This document shows positions 43,088 to 50,477 of a stretch of 64,000 nucleotides of DNA, piece by piece. The stretch comes from an uncultured Lachnospiraceae bacterium. Its GTDB lineage: Bacteria > Bacillota > Clostridia > Lachnospirales > Lachnospiraceae. The position numbers and the translations under genes were made by a program. How positions within the stretch are numbered: the first letter of the stretch is position 1; each line of letters opens with the position of its first letter. Location of the stretch: contig CANQHX010000002.1 of NCBI GenBank assembly GCA_947623905.1, forward strand, positions 1 to 64,000, written 5' to 3'. The notes under the pieces were generated by a model. It had not been told where the DNA came from, did not search any database, and saw nothing but the letters and a program-made list of their open reading frames with translations.

Positions 43088-43128
43088 AATATATCACTAT
43101 TTATTATTTATGTCAATATAAATAATAA
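43088..43128 (-). promoter_or_regulatory. Promoter with palindrome over the -35, upstream of the lipoprotein hydrolase
   Basis: Minus strand: TTGACA (43116-43111), 17-bp spacer, TATATT (43093-43088), then a 31-nt leader to the start at 43057. The 11-bp inverted repeat TTATTATTTAT/ATAAATAATAA (43101-43111 and 43118-43128, 6-nt gap) is centred on the -35 box. It is a candidate operator, perhaps for the neighbouring BlaI-like repressor, though BlaI sites usually contain TACA/TGTA. Confidence 0.6.
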
Positions 43129-43209
43129 CGCAAAAAAATCATTTTCTAAAAAATATCCGTGGGCAGCATACGACCCGGTCTCTGCTATGCCCATAATACC
43201 TTCTGTCTA

Positions 43210-43785
43210 TTATGACACGGTTTGTTTTATTTTGTTACACCTTTTTTTAAAATAATGATCCGTCTGGTCTTTTTCCTGCTTATTTCCTTCCTGTTTCGTC
43301 TGCCGGGAAAGCCGCGCCATCCGGACGCAGCTCCACGCCAGCCACACAACGGGAACTGCCACGGCAGGAAGCCCCAGATGCACGCCATCGGTAAATCCGA
43401 AAAGGGGCGCCGCGAAAAACAGCGCTCCGGGAGCAAATATGCCCGGCATGTACGGCAAAATGCCAAACCATACAAGAACGGCAAAGATGCAGAAAAACAG
43501 CGTCAAAGACGCCATGACTATCTGAAATCTCACCAGCCCGCCCATGTCGCGGATCCGCCGGGACAATACCGCCAGAAACACAGCAAACAGCAGAGTGGCG
43601 GCCAGACGCACCACGCCGCCATATCCGCCCGACGCGCTGTTCCACGATAACAGCATCGTGAGATCCGCAAGTATCATCATACAAAAATACAGTACCACAG
43701 CAAGCGGCTTTGTGGTTTCACAGACGAAACGGCAGGCTCCGATACCGGCTGCCATAAGAACTATGATATAGACAACAGACATCAT
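43210..43785 (-). CDS. Uncharacterised membrane protein
   Basis: 191 residues with five hydrophobic stretches (about 5-20, 28-45, 55-75, 85-110, 125-150) and a Lys/Arg/Gln-rich tail. No motif was recognised. It overlaps the stop of the upstream membrane-protein gene by 4 bp (ATGA), so the two are cotranslated and probably form one small membrane system. No function is assigned. Confidence 0.6.
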   Translation of the reverse strand: MMSVVYIIVLMAAGIGACRFVCETTKPLAVVLYFCMMILADLTMLLSWNSASGGYGGVVRLAATLLFAVFLAVLSRRIRDMGGLVRFQIVMASLTLFFCIFAVLVWFGILPYMPGIFAPGALFFAAPLFGFTDGVHLGLPAVAVPVVWLAWSCVRMARLSRQTKQEGNKQEKDQTDHYFKKRCNKIKQTVS

Positions 43786-44294
43786 TTTTCCCTGCTCCCA
43801 AATCTTATTTTTTTAACGAATGTGTTTAGCTTTTTTATCAGAAATAATAACGAAAAGAGCCAGCCCAAAGAAACGATCACACCGATAAATTCCATAGATG
43901 GCTTGTAAATAAATCCTGCAAGGGGTGCAGTGAATGCAAAAATGATCGGCTGGAATAAAATAAACTCCACATTATCGTTCCATATAATAAACAGCTTCCA
44001 TATTTCAGCCACGAAAATGCAGCAGGAAACAACTGCCTGTATTTTAAGTAACAATAAGTTCTCTTTGCTGCAAATTGTAATGTTTATTAAAAATACCAAA
44101 AACAAAGCGGAAATACAAGTTTTCTGAAAAGTCGATCCACTGCCGCTTACGAATTCCCATTGCAGAAAGATCAGATTACTGATCAAAAACATGGAGATCA
44201 ATAAAATAACCGCAAATAGCCTGCGTTTCTCATTAATGATCTCGCATAATAAAATTCCGATTATCATCAGAACTATCGCTGCCAAAAAAGACAT
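43782..44294 (-). CDS. Uncharacterised membrane protein
   Basis: 170 residues from the ATG at 44294, supported by GCAAGGAGGT 6 nt upstream; an in-frame extension further upstream lacks a ribosome site. Five hydrophobic segments and a basic C-terminus (KKLNTFVKKIRFGSREK). No recognisable domain. Base composition is AT-richer than neighbouring genes, which may mean a transferred segment. Coupled by a 4-bp overlap to the next gene. Confidence 0.6.
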   Translation of the reverse strand: MSFLAAIVLMIIGILLCEIINEKRRLFAVILLISMFLISNLIFLQWEFVSGSGSTFQKTCISALFLVFLINITICSKENLLLLKIQAVVSCCIFVAEIWKLFIIWNDNVEFILFQPIIFAFTAPLAGFIYKPSMEFIGVIVSLGWLFSLLFLIKKLNTFVKKIRFGSREK

Positions 44295-44380
44295 GTTTTT
44301 ACCTCCTTGCAAAAATGCCGCCTGACGGCGCAAAAAGTGTCGCCATCCATTCCCTTGGCCCGCGCATTTTTCTATTGGGC

Positions 44381-44426
44381 AAAAAAGGTGTAGAATTACA
44401 CTTTCTAGTGTAATTCTACACCTTTT
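44381..44426 (-). terminator. Strong terminator with a perfect 20-bp stem
   Basis: Arms 44383-44402 and 44407-44426 are perfect reverse complements (AAAAGGTGTAGAATTACACT and its complement) around a TTCT loop. On the minus strand a T run follows. It ends the alarmone-synthetase transcript (stop at 44494). Confidence 0.9.
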
Positions 44427-44493
44427 AAGATCGGGTGTCAATAATTTATTTCTTCAAAATCTCCGGCCTGCCGGACCATTTACACGCTCTCTT

Positions 44494-45219
44494 TTATGCC
44501 GTCTCCCCGCTGTTGTCCGGCACTGCCAGCTTTATCACATCGGTCTCTACAGTGGCGGCTGTCTCCCGCGATCTGTCCGGTACCTCGGCCTGAAGGATCT
44601 TCTGGTTCAGGGACAGCATGCGGCTGTCCAGCTCCCACACGATATCGGCACACTCTTTTAACTGCTCCCACATATAATCGGGGGCGTTGCCCTCAAACTT
44701 GTAATGGATCTTGTGCTCCAGGCTGGCCCAGAAATCCATGGCGATGGTGCGGATCTGTATCTCCACCTTCACATCCACCACGTTGTCGGACGTGAAAATA
44801 GGGATGGAGATGAGCATATGATAGCTCCTGTAGCCGTTTGGCTTGGGATTGCGGATATAATCCTTGATGCCCAGTATCTTCACGTCCGTCTGGGCCTCCA
44901 GCATACTGGCAATGGTGTAGATATCCGTCGTAAAGGAGCAGATGACCCGCAGTCCGGCAATGTCCTTCACGCACTCCACCATATTTTCAATGTTGATCTC
45001 CCTGCCGTAGTGCCGCAGCTTCTTTACAATGCTCTCCGGAGACTTGATCCGGGATGTCACATGTTCGATCGGGTTATATTTATGTAAACTGCTGAATTCG
45101 TCCCGCAGTATTTCTATCTTTGTATTGACCTTTTTCAGTGCCGAGCGGTACAGAAACATGGTGGAATCCCATGCGTCCGCCGGATCCTGATTCATGGCAG
45201 AATCCATCATCCCATTCAT
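44494..45219 (-). CDS. Small alarmone synthetase (GTP pyrophosphokinase, RelQ/RelP type)
   Basis: 241 residues, single RelA/SpoT synthetase domain, no hydrolase, TGS or ACT domain. Motifs KDIAGLRVICSF, IRNPKPNGYRSYHM and VEIQIRTIAMDFWASLEH carry the ATP/GTP-binding and catalytic Glu residues. It makes (p)ppGpp in the cytoplasm. A short repeated tail (RETAATVE, VPDNSGETA) follows the domain. It lies 34 bp downstream of the kinase-like gene at the end of the BMC region. The start could be the ATG at 45210 rather than 45219, because an AGAAGG site abuts the first ATG. Confidence 0.9.
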   Translation of the reverse strand: MNGMMDSAMNQDPADAWDSTMFLYRSALKKVNTKIEILRDEFSSLHKYNPIEHVTSRIKSPESIVKKLRHYGREINIENMVECVKDIAGLRVICSFTTDIYTIASMLEAQTDVKILGIKDYIRNPKPNGYRSYHMLISIPIFTSDNVVDVKVEIQIRTIAMDFWASLEHKIHYKFEGNAPDYMWEQLKECADIVWELDSRMLSLNQKILQAEVPDRSRETAATVETDVIKLAVPDNSGETA

Positions 45220-45252
45220 ACCTTCTTTCTAAATACTTTGTTCTCCCTGTCC

Positions 45253-46056
45253 TCAGTCCTTCTCATGGTCGTACCAGCCCGCGGTATCCTCCATGATCAC
45301 GGTGCCGATGCCGCTCTTGCTGAACAGTTCCAAAAGCAACGCGTTCTTCACGCCTCCGTCAATGACATGGACTCGGTGAACCCCCTTTTTCACCGCTTCC
45401 GTGCCGCAGCGGATACAATCCTGCATATACGGGCTGTAGCTTTCCACCGGCATCTCCCCCAGCTGCTCCAGCGTGAGGAAGGAATACACCTGCGCGCTTT
45501 CTGCCGCGTCCTCCGCATCCTCGCCTGCGCCATAGAAAGGATCTCCGTCCCCGGCGCCCTCCACGGCGTCCTCATGGGGACGGACCGGGATCCCCCGCTC
45601 TCCCGAAAGGAAGATCAGCTTGTCGGCGCCCATGTTCACCGCGATCTCCACCGCGGTATCCCGCTGGTTGATATCCTCATTTTCATTGTCGATGTCGTTG
45701 GGCACCACCACGGGGATATAACCGTTTGCCACCATCATATCCAGCGTCTGGTAATCCACGCCGCAGATACCGATAGCTTTTACGCCGCTCAGCTCGATGA
45801 GCTTCGCGATCCGTTTATTTTCCCGGAATTTGTCCATGCCCATGCGGCACCCGTGAACTACCACAGGTTTCATGCCCACGGATTTTAAGATAACAATATC
45901 CTGCATGAGCTCCCGCTCAGCTACCCCTGACAGTTCTTCCACGCAGTCATATACAATGACCACGATCTTCTGGTTAAAATCCCGGATGTAGGGCAGCGCG
46001 TCAATGAGCACAGACGCCTTCCTCTCCAGAATATTCATATGTTCCTTTTCCAGCAT
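45253..46056 (-). CDS. Acetylglutamate-kinase-like protein with degenerate active site
   Basis: 267 residues. The fold and N-terminal pattern (VLIDALPYIRDFNQKIVVIV) match ArgB acetylglutamate kinase, and the C-terminal DGGVKNALLLELFSKSGIGT matches its nucleotide-binding end. The family catalytic Lys is replaced by Val (IVVIVYDC, residue ~35; family pattern KYGG), and the substrate/phosphate motif HGGGP is changed to HGCRM (about 67-71). The acidic insert EDAVEGAGDGDPFYGAGEDAEDAAE is unusual. It is therefore probably not a normal arginine-biosynthetic kinase; a regulatory or altered-substrate role is plausible. It follows the BMC operon after 134 bp and precedes the alarmone synthetase. Confidence 0.7.
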   Translation of the reverse strand: MLEKEHMNILERKASVLIDALPYIRDFNQKIVVIVYDCVEELSGVAERELMQDIVILKSVGMKPVVVHGCRMGMDKFRENKRIAKLIELSGVKAIGICGVDYQTLDMMVANGYIPVVVPNDIDNENEDINQRDTAVEIAVNMGADKLIFLSGERGIPVRPHEDAVEGAGDGDPFYGAGEDAEDAAESAQVYSFLTLEQLGEMPVESYSPYMQDCIRCGTEAVKKGVHRVHVIDGGVKNALLLELFSKSGIGTVIMEDTAGWYDHEKD

Positions 46057-46109
46057 AATAACCTCACTTCTTCACAAAGAACAGACCGGCCCGCAGGCAA
46101 ACTCAAAAC

Positions 46110-46138
46110 GATGGAGTGGCCAAACACTCCACTCCATC
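46110..46138 (-). terminator. Possible hairpin terminator after the BMC operon
   Basis: GATGGAGTG (46110-46118) and CACTCCATC (46130-46138) form a 9-bp stem; on the minus strand a short T run (GTTTTGAG) follows. It is 53 bp beyond the stop of the PduT-like gene. The weak tail keeps this tentative. Confidence 0.4.
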
Positions 46139-46190
46139 AAAGATATCGCGTTCAAAAATATGATAACTGTAACTGATACCTCAGATCTTC

Positions 46191-46697
46191 CTAGATCAAT
46201 GTCTTTACAAAGTCCCTGGAGGGGTTCGGGATCACTGCCGTGTCCAGGAGCACGCCATCCTCCCCCACTTTTGCCGCCGCGGAGGCAATGGCCTCAGTGA
46301 CTGCCGCCACCGTTCCGGTGAGGAACAGATAGGATTTGCCGCACATGCCCCTTGCCACCCGGATCTCAAACAGCTCCACGTCGGCGGTCTTTGCCGCGTG
46401 ATCCGCCGCCACGATAATGGCCGCCGCGGTGAACGTCTCCAGTACGCCCAGCGCCTTCACATCGCCGATATCACTTGTGCAGGTGAGAGCCCGGAAGATG
46501 GATTCATGCGGCCGCTGCGCGGCGTCCGTTGCCGCCCGCACGGCGCTCAGGTCTCCGGCATACATGACAATGAATTTGCCGGGGCACACAGTCTGGGCCT
46601 GCAAAAGCTCCACATCCGCCGTCTTTACGATAATATCGGCGGCCTTCACACCGGTGGAAACGGTCTTGTACTCTACCATTCCAATGGCTTTTTTCAT
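46191..46697 (-). CDS. pduT: BMC shell trimer with tandem BMC domains and Fe-S site (PduT-like)
   Basis: 168 residues from the ATG at 46697. Two BMC folds: residues 1-~85 (KKAIGMVEYKTVSTGVKAAD) and ~88-168 (KALGVLETFTAAAIIVAAD). Cys38 lies in TVCPGKF, the position and local sequence of the pore 4Fe-4S ligand in PduT. It would form a pseudohexameric tile carrying electrons across the shell to or from PduS. A GTG at 46703 is an alternative start with better ribosome-site spacing; the ATG gives Cys38. The AGGAGG site overlaps the pduS stop, so translation is coupled. Confidence 0.93.
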   Translation of the reverse strand: MKKAIGMVEYKTVSTGVKAADIIVKTADVELLQAQTVCPGKFIVMYAGDLSAVRAATDAAQRPHESIFRALTCTSDIGDVKALGVLETFTAAAIIVAADHAAKTADVELFEIRVARGMCGKSYLFLTGTVAAVTEAIASAAAKVGEDGVLLDTAVIPNPSRDFVKTLI

Positions 46698-46705
46698 CGT
46701 CACGC

Positions 46706-48034
46706 TCACCTCCTGATGATAATTGCCTGATCTGTCACTTCCGCTACGGTGCCGTCAATGCTCCCGTGAAGGCAGACGCCCAGCGCGCCCTCCGGAGGCC
46801 GGCCCACGATCTGACCTGCCGACACCACATCCCCTGCCTTTACACAGGGCACGCAGGGTGCGCCGATGCTCTGGCGAAGGAGCAGCGTCACTTCCGACGC
46901 GTCCTTTCCAGACTGCAGAGGCGCAGGCACGTCAAATCCGGCAAGGCCCAGCCGCTGCACCAGACGGTGCTCCGGCACTTTCCGGTCTTCCCGGTGAAGA
47001 TCCACAGGCTTCATCTCCCTCTCAGGAGGCTGCACGCCCGCGGCTCTCAAGCCCGCCTTATACTCATCCAACAGCTTTCTGGGAGAAAGCCCCTGATGAC
47101 AGGAATACATCTCGCACAGACCGCAGGATACACAGAAAAATGAATTCAGATAGGTGTTGGTCACATCGGAAGAGGTAAGTCCGTTGGCCAGGGCCCGCAT
47201 GAACTCATGGGGCTTGATGGCGCCGCCCAGAAGATTTCTGGGGCACAGCGATGTGCACATAGAGCACTGAGAACACACGCTCATGGCGTTCCGGATATCA
47301 TGGCGGGTGCTGCTGCGCCTGTGAAGAATGGGAGGACAATCCGGAGGCAGTACAAGAACCGCCTTCGTAGTCTTCGTCACCACATCTGACTCCGTACAGA
47401 TCCGCCCGGTCATGGGGCCGCCCATCAGGAGCACGTACTCATCTGTGGAAGTCCCCCCGGCCATCTCCAGGAGAGATCTCACCGTAACGCCTACCGGCAC
47501 TTCCAGCGTCACCGGGCGGTTTACCAGCCCGGCCACCGTGAGGAACTTGTGGATCACATTGGTCCCGTCAGTCACCTTGCGGTACAGATTCAGCACCGTC
47601 TCCACATTGACCACCACGCATCCCACGGTAATGGGGATCTTGCCCTGAGGCACCACTTTCCCGGTGCACTCGTATATGGTCACCACTTCATCTCCGGCAG
47701 GATAAATGTCCGGTAATATATGTAATCTTAATCTGGGATATTCACTGATACAACTGTTGACGGCGTCGATAGCGGCGGTATAAGACTTCTTTACCGCAAG
47801 GATCCCTTCCCCTGCGCCAAGCGTCTCCACCAGCATGTTCATGCCGCCCAGTATTTCTTTCACATATTCCGTCACGAGCTGGCGGTCCACCTTCATCAGC
47901 GGTTCGCATTCCGCGCAGTTCATGATCACCGTCTCTGCCTGATCGGAAAGCTTGGCGTAGGTGGGGAACCCGGCGCCGCCTGCGCCTACTACGCCGCCCT
48001 CCTGCAGAGCGCTCTTCAACTCATTTATGTTCAT
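46706..48034 (-). CDS. pduS: PduS/RnfC-like Fe-S, SLBB-domain electron-transfer protein
   Basis: 442 residues. Flavin/NADH-binding RnfC fold at the N-terminus (GVVGAGGAGFPTYAKL), then an SLBB region (GLVNRPVTLEVPVGV). Two ferredoxin motifs, CSQCSMCTSLCPRN and CVSCGLCEMYSCHQG (about residues 255-315), hold two 4Fe-4S clusters. In propanediol BMCs PduS is a cobalamin reductase. No B12-dependent enzyme is nearby here, so it probably serves as an electron conduit, likely paired with the PduT-like Fe-S shell protein. Family is secure; the electron acceptor is inferred. Confidence 0.9.
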   Translation of the reverse strand: MNINELKSALQEGGVVGAGGAGFPTYAKLSDQAETVIMNCAECEPLMKVDRQLVTEYVKEILGGMNMLVETLGAGEGILAVKKSYTAAIDAVNSCISEYPRLRLHILPDIYPAGDEVVTIYECTGKVVPQGKIPITVGCVVVNVETVLNLYRKVTDGTNVIHKFLTVAGLVNRPVTLEVPVGVTVRSLLEMAGGTSTDEYVLLMGGPMTGRICTESDVVTKTTKAVLVLPPDCPPILHRRSSTRHDIRNAMSVCSQCSMCTSLCPRNLLGGAIKPHEFMRALANGLTSSDVTNTYLNSFFCVSCGLCEMYSCHQGLSPRKLLDEYKAGLRAAGVQPPEREMKPVDLHREDRKVPEHRLVQRLGLAGFDVPAPLQSGKDASEVTLLLRQSIGAPCVPCVKAGDVVSAGQIVGRPPEGALGVCLHGSIDGTVAEVTDQAIIIRR

Positions 48035-48064
48035 CTGATACCATCCCCCACTGATCTGCTTTGG

Positions 48065-48346
48065 TTACTGTTCCACGATCACGATCTTGTTGGGATCGTC
48101 CACGATACCCACGATACAGGCGTCCACGGGAGAAGTGGTCACGTCGCATGCCATCCGCGCGGCGCTGCCTGTGGATACGAGCACAATATCATGAATGCCG
48201 GCGCCCACATCATCCACTGCCACGATGCGGTCGCCCACATACCCTTTCATCTTTTCCATGGGGTCAACGATGAGAAACTTGTTGCCCACCAGTTTGGGAT
48301 TTTTTCTGGTACAGATCACCGTACCTACCACTTTACCGATTATCAT
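48065..48346 (-). CDS. BMC pentameric vertex protein (EutN/CcmL/PduN family)
   Basis: 93 residues from the ATG at 48346 (GGAGGA 4 nt upstream). Core sequence MIIGKVVGTVICTRKNPKLV, LIVDPM, VAVDDVGAGIHDIVLV and GSAARM matches the EutN/CcmL OB-fold family that caps the vertices of the shell. Only one is present in the locus, as is usual for a minimal shell. Confidence 0.95.
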   Translation of the reverse strand: MIIGKVVGTVICTRKNPKLVGNKFLIVDPMEKMKGYVGDRIVAVDDVGAGIHDIVLVSTGSAARMACDVTTSPVDACIVGIVDDPNKIVIVEQ

Positions 48347-48384
48347 ATTCTCCTCCATGTCCCCGGAGGGACACCGAAAAACAG

Positions 48385-49035
48385 TTATTTGATGAGAATA
48401 CCCGTATCCTTGCCTACGTTCAGGCCGTTTGCCTCGTCGGTATCAATGTGCATCTCCAGAGTAAAGGATTTGTCTACCCGGATCTGCACCCCTTCAAACA
48501 CACCGCCCCGGCCGTTGTCAAAGCGCACCTTCACCGTATCCCCGTCCTTCACGCCAAACCTGGCGGCGTCTTCCGGAGACATATGGATGTGCCGCTTCGC
48601 GATGATGCAGCCTTCCTTCAGATACAACACTCCCTGGGGTCCTACCAGGGCAATGGGCGCGGAGCCCGCGATATTGCCGGACTCCCGGATAGGGGGATTC
48701 AGGCCCAGACGAATGGCGTCGGTCTTGGCCACTTCCACCTGGGAAGCCTTCCGCTCCGGTCCTAAAATGCGGACATTCTCAATGGCGCGGAGCTTGGTGC
48801 CCACAAGGGTGACGCACTCTTCCGCCGCGTACTGTCCGCCCATAAGCTCTTTTTTCTTATGTAACTGATACCCTTTGCCAAACAGCGCCTCCACATGCTC
48901 CCTGGTGAGATGCACGTGGCGGGCGGAAACGCCGATGGGGATCCGGTCGCCGGAATCATAGCCGCCAAGGCCGTTCACCTGCTGCACTACCTGCCGGGTG
49001 ATCAGCTCCACCAATTTTTGTTCATCCATAGCCAT
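48385..49035 (-). CDS. pduL: PduL-type phosphotransacylase
   Basis: 216 residues. The two Zn-binding motifs ARHVHLT (about 38-44) and KRHIHMS (about 147-153) of PduL are intact. The N-terminal helix (DEQKLVELITRQVVQQV) is amphipathic, like BMC-targeting peptides. It exchanges the acyl group of acyl-CoA for phosphate to give acyl-phosphate and free CoA inside the compartment, recycling CoA for the aldehyde dehydrogenase. The acyl group (lactyl or propionyl) follows from the aldehyde used. It lies between the shell genes of the same operon. Confidence 0.95.
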   Translation of the reverse strand: MAMDEQKLVELITRQVVQQVNGLGGYDSGDRIPIGVSARHVHLTREHVEALFGKGYQLHKKKELMGGQYAAEECVTLVGTKLRAIENVRILGPERKASQVEVAKTDAIRLGLNPPIRESGNIAGSAPIALVGPQGVLYLKEGCIIAKRHIHMSPEDAARFGVKDGDTVKVRFDNGRGGVFEGVQIRVDKSFTLEMHIDTDEANGLNVGKDTGILIK

Positions 49036-49113
49036 AGCCTTTCCTGTTGCACGATAAAGAACGCAGGAAAAACCCCTGGGGGTCTTTCCTGCCGGTCACT
49101 ATTCAGTACGCTC

Positions 49114-49392
49114 TCAGTTCAGTGTGGGCAGGATCTGCTCCACATCAGAATGGGGCCTGGGGATCACATGTACGGCGATCACTTCGCCAAGCTTTGCCGC
49201 GGATGCGGAACCAGCCTCAACAGCTGCCTTTACGGCGCCTACGTCGCCCCGCACCATAACGCTTACCAGTCCGCTGCCGATCTTCTCCGTGCCGATCAGC
49301 GTTACATTTGCTGCCTTACACATTGCATCGGCTGCCTCGATAGAAGCTACCAGACCACGTGTCTCAACCATACCTAAAGCCTGCAGTTCCAT
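49114..49392 (-). CDS. BMC hexameric shell protein (PduA/EutM-like)
   Basis: 92 residues, single BMC domain: [39 protein letters not shown] and [10 protein letters not shown]. It would form the main facet hexamer. The sequence is close to the gene at 49766-50044, including a 35-nt identical stretch (49139-49173 equals 49791-49825). The two are a recent duplicate pair. AAGGAGG-type site precedes the ATG at 49392. Confidence 0.95.
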   Translation of the reverse strand: MELQALGMVETRGLVASIEAADAMCKAANVTLIGTEKIGSGLVSVMVRGDVGAVKAAVEAGSASAAKLGEVIAVHVIPRPHSDVEQILPTLN

Positions 49393-49429
49393 AGTGTTAC
49401 CTCCTTATAATATTCACTGTTGGATTGGT

Positions 49430-49729
49430 TTAATATGTTATCTTGCCAAAGCCGTTTCTCGCAGCACTCTTCGCCACCAGCTTCATGGTCTCCTCATGAG
49501 GATTGGCGATGACCGCGTGGGCTACGATATTTCCCTTTGCCCTGGCCAGGGCAGTCTCCACAGACGCGTTCACCGCGGAGACCTGACCCTGTATAAAAAT
49601 GGTCACAAGACGTCCGCCGAGCTTCTTTTCCCAGGTGAGAAACCGCACATCCGCTGTCTTGAGCATAATGTCCAGCGCTTCCACCGCGTCTGCCAGATTA
49701 GGTAATTCAATGAGTCCAAGTGCTTTCAT
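49430..49729 (-). CDS. BMC hexameric shell protein, divergent
   Basis: 99 residues from the ATG at 49729. MKALGLIELPNLADAVEALD and DVRFLTWEKKLGGRLVTIFI are a BMC fold, but it differs from the facet pair: 'LPN' replaces 'ETRG' near the pore-lining loop region and the C-terminus is extended (KLVAKSAARNGFGKITY). It is likely a minor tile with a distinct pore. Lies between the duplicated facet genes. Confidence 0.9.
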   Translation of the reverse strand: MKALGLIELPNLADAVEALDIMLKTADVRFLTWEKKLGGRLVTIFIQGQVSAVNASVETALARAKGNIVAHAVIANPHEETMKLVAKSAARNGFGKITY

Positions 49730-49765
49730 GCAAACCTCGTTCCTGTGCTGCGTTACATACATTGA

Positions 49766-50044
49766 TTATTTGATCAGGGGCAGGATCTTCTCCACATCAG
49801 AATGGGGCCTGGGGATCACATGTACTGCCACCAGCTCGCCCAGCTTGCCGGCTGCTGCAGCGCCTGCGTCAGTAGCTGCCTGTACGGCGCCTACATCGCC
49901 CCGCACCATAACGGTCACCAGTCCGCTGCCGATCTTCTCAGTTCCTACCAGCCTTACGTCTGCGGATTTTACCATTGCATCGGCTGCCTCGATAGAAGCC
50001 ACCAGTCCGCGTGTCTCAACCATGCCCAAAGCTTCCTGTGTCAT
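49766..50044 (-). CDS. BMC hexameric shell protein (PduA/EutM-like)
   Basis: 92 residues from the ATG at 50044, chosen because AAGGAGG lies 8 nt upstream; an ATG two codons earlier is too close to it. [41 protein letters not shown] and [10 protein letters not shown] match a typical BMC-H fold. Near-duplicate of 49114-49392. Confidence 0.95.
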   Translation of the reverse strand: MTQEALGMVETRGLVASIEAADAMVKSADVRLVGTEKIGSGLVTVMVRGDVGAVQAATDAGAAAAGKLGELVAVHVIPRPHSDVEKILPLIK

Positions 50045-50148
50045 AATCATATCCTCCTTAAATCTTAAATTCCTAAGTCCTTCATGTTCAACGCCGTGCC
50101 GCCCTGAGACCGCCGGCAAAAAATTTACATACTACCTGAAATTATACC

Positions 50149-50451
50149 TTATATGGCGCTGAGTTTCAACAATTTTTCCGTGTCCTCGGTGGGATTGGCG
50201 ATGATGTATCGGCTCACAACGCCTGTGGTCTTTTTTGCCGCCGCCTCGGCAGCGTCCATGGCCGCCTCCACGGCAGCCACGCTGCCCCTCATCTTCACGA
50301 TCATCACAAGGGGCACCGGCAGTTCGTCTGCATTGGCGGGCTTATTCTTGTCCAGAGCGTCTATGGTCACGTCCGCGGTCTTGCAGGCAGCCTCCGCCGC
50401 CACAAACGCCGCCACGCATCCGTATACCTCCAGCAATCCTGTCGCTTCCAT
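50149..50451 (-). CDS. BMC hexameric shell protein with an insertion
   Basis: 100 residues from the ATG at 50451 (GAGG 7 nt upstream). EATGLLEVYGCVAAFVAAEA and GSVAAVEAAMDAAEAA are typical of BMC-H, but NKPANADELPVP (about residues 36-47) is an insertion between strands that can alter the pore or the concave face. It directly follows the alcohol dehydrogenase gene. Confidence 0.9.
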   Translation of the reverse strand: MEATGLLEVYGCVAAFVAAEAACKTADVTIDALDKNKPANADELPVPLVMIVKMRGSVAAVEAAMDAAEAAAKKTTGVVSRYIIANPTEDTEKLLKLSAI

Positions 50452-50477
50452 ACCCACACCTCAATTCTGCCTTACTG

